A stretch of DNA of 50,809 bases, taken from positions 1 through 50,809 of the forward strand of contig NCSJ02000310.1 of assembly GCA_002812745.2 (NCBI GenBank). The letters run 5' to 3'. The first letter of the stretch is position 1. Each line of letters begins with the position of its first letter. A program made the position numbers and the translations under genes. This document shows, one piece after another, positions 45,060 through 50,809 of this stretch. The stretch is from Scytalidium lignicola (taxonomy: Eukaryota > Ascomycota > Leotiomycetes). The notes below the pieces were generated by a model, which made no database searches, was not told the origin of the DNA, and saw only the letters and a list, made by a program, of their open reading frames with translations.

Positions 45060-46900
45060 GTGGATAGTGCAAAAGCTAAAGTTGTCATCGTAGCTGACAG
45101 TTAATATGTTTTAGGACAAGTGATTACGGCTATGGCTGAGAACTCACCTAGTGTTTGGTAAACCAATGACAAGGTTGTAGCTTACTTATCAAAGGTAATA
45201 CTTATAAGCAAAGTTTAAGACAGGAGTAATTTCCAGAGGACTTAAAAGAGATGCAAAGTTCACAAAGTTGTAAAATCTACCAAACATTTAGAAAATATAG
45301 ATCAATTCATACATTTACCTGATTTTCACATCATCATATGCAAGAAGTATATGTATACTATGTTGCCTAGTTATATCGATGCCTATTTTACTCTTGAGCA
45401 CTTACATGGATTTACAAAGCAAGAGCAAAACAGAATTGTAAGTCAAGTTGTACAGGTTGACAGATTGATAACCAGCAAGAAGGAATTAAAAAAGTACAAT
45501 TTTCGATTTCCTGACAATATATCAGAGCTTATTGTTACACTTGGACCACCGTGATAAGGTGGATTAAGGTATACGTTTAGGATCAATGAAGAACTTACAT
45601 ATGAATATATATGTAAAACCAAGAAAAAGATGTAAAAGCATAGTTAGGAAAAGTATAAGTGGAAAAATACTAGGAGACAACCTAGAAAAGACATTATCAA
45701 CCTGATACCAGAAATGCTATAGTGTAATGGTATGTTATATCAACGATTTTTTGTCCAAGGTGTAAATTCTAAGNTTTTTTAAGGTTAGAAGAAAAGCAGA
45801 AGACAATCAGTTAAGTTAACAATTATAAGTAGACTTATAGGCAAAAGTAAAAGAGGCCATTGATGTTAGAATATTAAAGGTAGAGGATGTCTAACGGCAG
45901 AAGATCTAAGTCCTAGATGAATTGAAAAAGCTCAACCTATAGTTACACTAACTAAGAACAGCCAAGCATATAGGTAAGCTTGATCATGAGCAGTTATAAG
46001 GCATAGTTGTAATAGTCCAGCTTGAGGACAAGCTAGAGTTAGTCGTCATTTATCAAGCATTCTACTGGTTGATTCAAGGAGCTCAAAAGCATGCTGTTAC
46101 TGATGTCATCGGACTATCTATATTATTTGAAGCCAACCACAAAGAGTTAAGAACCAAAGCCAAGAAGCCATTCAACGGTTAAATGAAGAAAAGCACATTC
46201 TAACAATACACATGATGTTGGGAGCAGATATTGAGTTACATTGTTCAAGTAGAGGATATAGAAGAAGATAAGCGTCTTAAATTTAGCATAACAGGACAAC
46301 AGTGGACAATGTTTGACAAATTGATGTATGCTGTTGACATAGTGGTAAATTTGCAAAATGAAGAGGGTAAGGAGGATGAAGGGTAACAGTCAACGAATAA
46401 GGAGTTGGAATGGAAGCTCTAACAACGGTTATTAACATTTTGCATTGCATTGTTAGATCATGACTTAGGTGATTATCAATACAAAAGTGCTATTCACAAT
46501 CATTGGTTGGTGTTAGGCTTATCCACAATCGTCGGTTGGTGTTAAGCTTATCCATAATCGTCGGTTGGTGCTAGGCTTAGCATTAGATTGCAAATCAATC
46601 AAACCCCTGGTATTTTAGCATGTCGAAGAAACAAGGAGATAACACTTAATATCAAGAGCCTAATTTTCATATTATGGTATTTTAACATGAAAATGATATA
46701 CGTAAGGCAAGTTAACATGGTGATTCCATATTTTATATCAAATTTCCATTTAACCTAGTAATTGTGTTGTTATAATCAAGTTAGAGTTAACTTAAAAGTT
46801 TGGATGAGGATGATTAATCAACTAGCTTATACCCTGGATTCCAAAGTCAAGGGTCCAATACAAGAATGTTAGTAATATACAAGCAAGTCAATAACAATTA
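45060..46900 (+). pseudogene. DUF3505 / telomere-linked-helicase-like gene, degenerate copy 1
   Basis: Read through stops and shifts: FHIIICKKYMYTMLPSYIDA with FTLEHLHGF (a C2H2-type DUF3505 opening, second Cys lost), LKKYNFRFPDNISELIVTLG, YQRFFVQGVN, IYQAFYWLIQGAQKHA, VIGLSILFEAN, then FCIALLDHDLGDYQYKSAI. I recall this order in fungal OrsD/DUF3505 proteins and in the N-terminal half of RecQ-like telomere-linked helicases. The helicase core is not seen. After about 46500 similarity is weak, with a possible stretch near 46850. The copy is less AT-shifted than its neighbour. A 68-codon open piece remains at 45351-45554. The domain name and helicase link come from memory, so confidence is moderate. 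Confidence 0.5.
46498..46584 (+). repeat. Minisatellite, three 29-bp units
   Basis: Units at 46498, 46527 and 46556 follow AATCrTyGGTTGGTGyTArG then CTTATCCAC; the third is incomplete. The repeats lie inside the coding remnant of helicase-like copy 1, directly after YKSAI, so they expanded within or replaced gene sequence. Confidence 0.7.
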
Positions 46901-47249
46901 AGCTGAATCATAATGTAAATTATATAAGAGTTATATGGTTAATTGTAAAAGAGAAGTTTAAATTATATAGAATTTAAGAAGTTAAATGATAACCTAATTA
47001 AATTATATAGGATTTAAAGGTTATATAATAAATATTACAATATGCCAGGATTCATGTCATATATTATGTAATACAAAATAGGAAATGATTATAAGAGAGT
47101 AATTTAACTATTATAAAAGGATAACATTCAAAAGATTAGCCAAATGTTTAAACATATATTATTCAAGATTATTAGAAAAATTAATACAAGTTTCGTGATA
47201 ATCAATTGTTTAAGTTGTATACATTACCAGATTTCAGTTTTAAAAGTAA

Positions 47250-49600
47250 ATACTATACTAGAATATGTCCATTTGCTTAAGTTTCCAGTCATCATTTGTA
47301 CTATATACTAATATAACATAATATAAGATCATGTTAAGGCTTATTTTACAAGAGAGTCTTACAAGAGGTTAAGCAAAGTAAAACAAGTTGAATTGATCAT
47401 AGAAATTACCTAGATTAATAAGTTGATTTCCAACAAAGTAGAGTTAGAACAATATGAATTTCCATTTCCCTTATCCACATCCACCTTGATCCTAGCATTA
47501 AGTAAGCCTTAAACCAACAGGTTACGATATACATTTAAAGTAGATAATATTAAGTGTAGATATATATGTTGTTCATTATAACACATACAAAAGCACAAGT
47601 TAAATAAATAAAGGAGTAAACATAAAGTTAGTCAACTTAAGAAAGATAACATAATTTTAACAATCAACATACTATGAAAAACCAACATTTATTATTAATG
47701 ATTTTTCAACTATAAACTCAAATCTAGGTATTTTAAGGTTAGACTAGCTATAAAAATATACTGAGAACTTAAGTTAACATCTTGAGCTAATCAGTTCAAG
47801 GCTAAGAAGCAAACATTATTAAAAGCTATTAAGAAAGTNAAAAAAAGAAGAAGACTATAAGATTATGAAGCTTAACAAGGCTAAGGAGCTTAGCTTGTGG
47901 TTACAATGAGTAGGATAAGTCAATTATACAAAGAGGTTAAACAAGAAGAAATTATGAACATTAATAATTCTAATAAGTGATAAGGAGTTTAAATTACAAA
48001 TATTGTACAAAGTATTTAATTAGTTAATCTAAGACGCTTAATACTATGCCATCTACAAGGTATTCAGGTTAGAAGTGTTATTTAAGGCTAATAAGAAAGA
48101 ATTCAACAAGAAGATACAAATGCCATTTGATAGTTAAATGAACAACATCATAATAGAGTAATATACAAAGGTGTGTAAGCAAGTATTGTATTATATATTC
48201 CAAGTTAAGAAGTAGGATCCTGCTAACAACCCTTATATGAGTTGACAGAAAAGCAGTAGATTATCATTATATCTACACAGACCAACATCAAGAAGTTCGT
48301 GTAATGAAAGGAAGACTAATGATCACAAAGTAGAGATAATGAAAACAAGGACAAACATAAGAGTAATAATGACATAAAATCCAACGAGAAGATTAAAAGG
48401 ATAAAGAACATTTAGTAAAAGATATTATGGTTATGAATTACGTTGTTCAACTATTTATTACAGGACAATGAGTATAAGAACATGTTAATTAGCATTATAA
48501 TAATTTTGGGAATTCACAAGGATAACAAACAATTAAATGCAAAAGATTACACACCTAAGTATTCAGTGGTAATCAAGATGTCCTGGTTAATAATGATTTA
48601 AAAGGTATGCTAGCAATAGTAAGAGATTATCTAACAACGTTAAGAGTATAAGTATAGTTTGAAAGAAGTCAAGTAAGATATCCGTAGTTATTACTATTCA
48701 GTGTAGGAATTAATACATGTATTCATGATCATAGTTTATAACAGACAAAATCTTATACTTATACAATGGTTATATCAAAGTTGATTATACAGATTTAAAA
48801 TCTAGTACATTACTATAGCATAAGTTAAGATCTAATGAATTGAGGATAAGATTTTATATTCAAGTATATGATTTAACGTAGTACAATTTCGAAATATAAT
48901 GCATAGATTAATGGCTAAGGCTTAAGATATGTTGTTTTCGAAATTGATGATGATAAGCATAAGTTATGATGNAAAAAGTGAATGTGCAGTAGTATTGTTC
49001 ATCAATTAAGACAAGTTAGTAAACCAACCGTCTAAGAACTGAGTTAGATAGTTGTTTTTAAAAGATGAACACAATTAGTTTGTTATAAATAAGAAATGGT
49101 GGTTAATAGAGTAAATATATAAGGAGTAAGCATTATAAGACTAGTTTGTTAATGTATAAGGGCAATTTCAAAAAGAGGCTATTACTGGATACAAACATCA
49201 TGTTAAGTAGTTTTTAGAATTGTTATTAACATTGATGATATTGTTATCATAACTATTATAAGCACTAGAATTATTAAGTTTACAATAAAAGAATACTTTA
49301 TATAATGATGTACAAAATATATTCATCGAAGAAGGATTAGTAACATATATAACAGAGTATTATAAGGGATACTAGAGTAATAGTAACATCAAGATCATTT
49401 ACTGATATTTGTTATAAGAGATAAACAAGTTGATAATATATTATTTATAGTTGATTTTACTAAGATAAAAGAAATTAAAGTATAAGATAACAGGCAAAAT
49501 AGAATCCAGTCTGTTTTTGTAAAGGAATAAGCTTAAGAAAGAGCATTGATAATAGACAAAGTTTAAGAGAAGTAAGAGTAAAGGCAAAAAGGATTTAAAT
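47250..49600 (+). pseudogene. DUF3505 / telomere-linked-helicase-like gene, degenerate copy 2
   Basis: The same gene family as the previous entry, more complete and more AT-shifted. Through stops I read NKVELEQYEFPFPLSTSTLI (about 47430), LRYTFKVDNIKCRYICCS, KAKKQTLLKAI, KVFNWLIQDAQYYA-like sequence (about 48010), DYTPKYSVVIKMSWL (about 48550), EDKILYSSI and FRNIMHRLMAKA (about 48840-48920). Further on are KNTLYNDVQNIFIEEGLVTY and EYYKGY (about 49290-49370). The late segments match the central region that precedes the helicase in these proteins. The gene is broken by many stops and ends before 49634, where a gypsy LTR follows. Its presence next to another copy suggests a repeated, possibly subtelomeric family. 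Confidence 0.5.
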
Positions 49601-49633
49601 AATTTGATGAGTAGTATTTTGTTTATATGTTTA

Positions 49634-49975
49634 TGTTATAAAACTACGCTATCCAGGTCACTGGATAACAAGGGTAAGGTAAATGTTCAAGGACAGTGGA
49701 AACATGTGACATACAAGCAGGTGACTAAGTCAAGAGTAAGATTTAGTAATATATTTAAGTTGAACATGAAAAGTCTACTCTTATATTCTTATAATATGCT
49801 TATATAGATAATGAATTCTAACTAGATCCTTTAAAGTCCTTAAAGTCCTTTGAAATCTCTTAAGGATTTTAAGACTTCATCATATGACCTTTAATTGTTA
49901 AGTTCTCTATGTATACTTTCTATGTACTAAGCCTTAAGCTTATACTAATTAACTTGTTAGGTAAAACTTATAACA
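49634..49975 (-). repeat. Ty3/gypsy LTR (copy D, 3' LTR of a minus-strand element)
   Basis: 342 bp, TGTTATAAAACTACGCTATC at the left and AACTTATAACA at the right. To its right TTATCCTCTTTTTGTAC is the complement of a polypurine tract, as at 737, so the element interior extends rightward beyond the window. The 5 bp on its left are GTTTA. Confidence 0.78.
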
Positions 49976-50809
49976 TTATCCTCTTTTTGTACTAGCATTA
50001 CCTTAACACTTAACTTGTTATCATGAATTATTTTATTTCCTTGTCAATTCTTTTTTCTTCTTTCATCATACCCTCAAAATGTCCTTGCCCCTTCTTTCCA
50101 TCTGATCTCAAGAGAAAGAAAAGAGAAAGAGTAAATCTTGCTTTGATTATTGAGGACACTAGTGATAGTATAGACTCTTATTCTTATTGTTCTAAGGAGA
50201 ACTGAAAGTGTGTTGTAGACTTTTCAAAGTCCTTATAATGCTTAGAGTATATACATACAAAGTGTTCTTATAACATAACTTCTGATTCTTAAGATAAGAA
50301 CATCCTTTATTCTTAAGACTAGAAGTCCTTGGAAAAATCCATAGACAGACTACAAGCAGAAGAAGAAGAAGCTATAGCCAAAATCCTTTGTTTACAAAAG
50401 TAACAAGCTTTACTTTAACAGCAAAAGAATAAGATAGCCTATCATAGCCTAAAGTATTTAAACAAACTCAACATTACAAAAGAGAAAGAAAGGCAAGAGA
50501 AACTGTTTGAAAAGTCATGTTCTACTTATACAAGCAAGGCTTCTTCCTTTGTTATTAACCCTTTTCTTTTTGACCTTGCAATTTCATTGCTTAGAAATCC
50601 ATTCTAAGATAAGTTTAGTAATATACCTTTAATAACTTCTTATTCATTCTTAATTTCTGGATATCCTATCCATTTAACCAAGTATTATAATTTCTTATAA
50701 TGCATCTTATAACTAATGATTTTCTTAACCTTATATTCTCTTTCTAGATCAACTTCTTCTAACATTGATATTTAAGTGTTTTCAAGTGTTAATTCAAGAA
50801 GTAAAACAT
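49976..50809 (+). pseudogene. Antisense orphan ORF (Cys-rich motif plus coiled coil) beside the gypsy 3' LTR
   Basis: On the strand opposite to the retroelement, starting ATG at 50023, the frame reads CPCPFFPSDLKRKKRERVNL, LIIEDTSDSIDSYSYCSKEN, then, through stops, KCVVDFSKS, CLEYIHTKCSYNI, KSLEKSIDRLQAEEEEAIAK and KEKERQEKLFEKS. The layout is a basic linker, an acidic patch, a C-x5-C...C-x6-C cluster and a Glu/Lys/Gln-rich coiled coil. I recall such orphan proteins being common near fungal LTR elements. The first 20 bases of the same ORF are present at 783 beside LTR A1. Stops again fall at Gln-like positions. The function is unknown; it may be a captured gene or an antisense gene of the element. 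Confidence 0.5.

Noticed and set aside
46498..46584. CRISPR-like repeat
   Set aside because: The units are directly tandem with no spacers, in a eukaryotic pseudogene.

Overview
The window looks like nuclear DNA of a filamentous ascomycete. Coding genes carry short GT-AG introns of about 40-85 nt, the protein families are typical of Pezizomycotina, and gene-bearing islands of balanced composition alternate with very AT-rich blocks. The AT-rich blocks are transposon graveyards. In them, reading frames of recognisable transposon proteins are interrupted mainly where Gln (CAA/CAG to TAA/TAG) or Trp codons would stand, and conserved residues change by C-to-T or G-to-A. That is the signature of repeat-induced point mutation (RIP).

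Layout. 1-383 is the C-terminal part of a hAT transposase, unusually well kept. 384-6512 holds several Ty3/gypsy pieces of one family, including an LTR (803-1159), gag, a CCHC knuckle, a protease remnant and a second gag copy. 6513-9010 is a different retroelement on the minus strand. Island 1 (9.4-20.0 kb) has a decayed SDR, an intact Dabb gene, an intact 2OG-Fe(II) dioxygenase, an unexplained 3 kb block, an intact FAD monooxygenase, a broken alpha/beta hydrolase and a broken type-B carboxylesterase cut by the next AT-rich block. 20.0-29.6 kb contains a gypsy copy (LTR 26549-26907) inserted into one of two Fot1/pogo elements that lie head-to-head and form a large inverted repeat. Island 2 (30.1-34 kb) has a 3' fragment of a medium-chain reductase and an intact nine-exon MFS sugar transporter. 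34.2-39.8 kb is gypsy copy C joined to a Ty1/copia remnant. Island 3 (39.9-44.8 kb) has a broken Zn2Cys6-type regulator fragment, an intact atypical SDR and an intact intronless alpha/beta hydrolase of bacterial appearance. 44.8-49.6 kb holds two degenerate copies of a DUF3505/telomere-linked-helicase-like gene preceded by a G-quadruplex motif. 49.6 kb to the end is the 3' LTR of another gypsy copy, with an antisense coiled-coil orphan ORF beside it.

Taken together, the islands hold a loose set of catabolic or secondary-metabolism genes (oxygenases, reductases, hydrolases, a sugar-type transporter, a regulator), about half of them pseudogenes. This suggests a decaying metabolic neighbourhood in a RIP-active, transposon-rich and possibly subtelomeric region. 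No metabolite can be named from the sequence.

I found no tRNA, rRNA or CRISPR array. All family names come from reading translations by eye; no database was searched.
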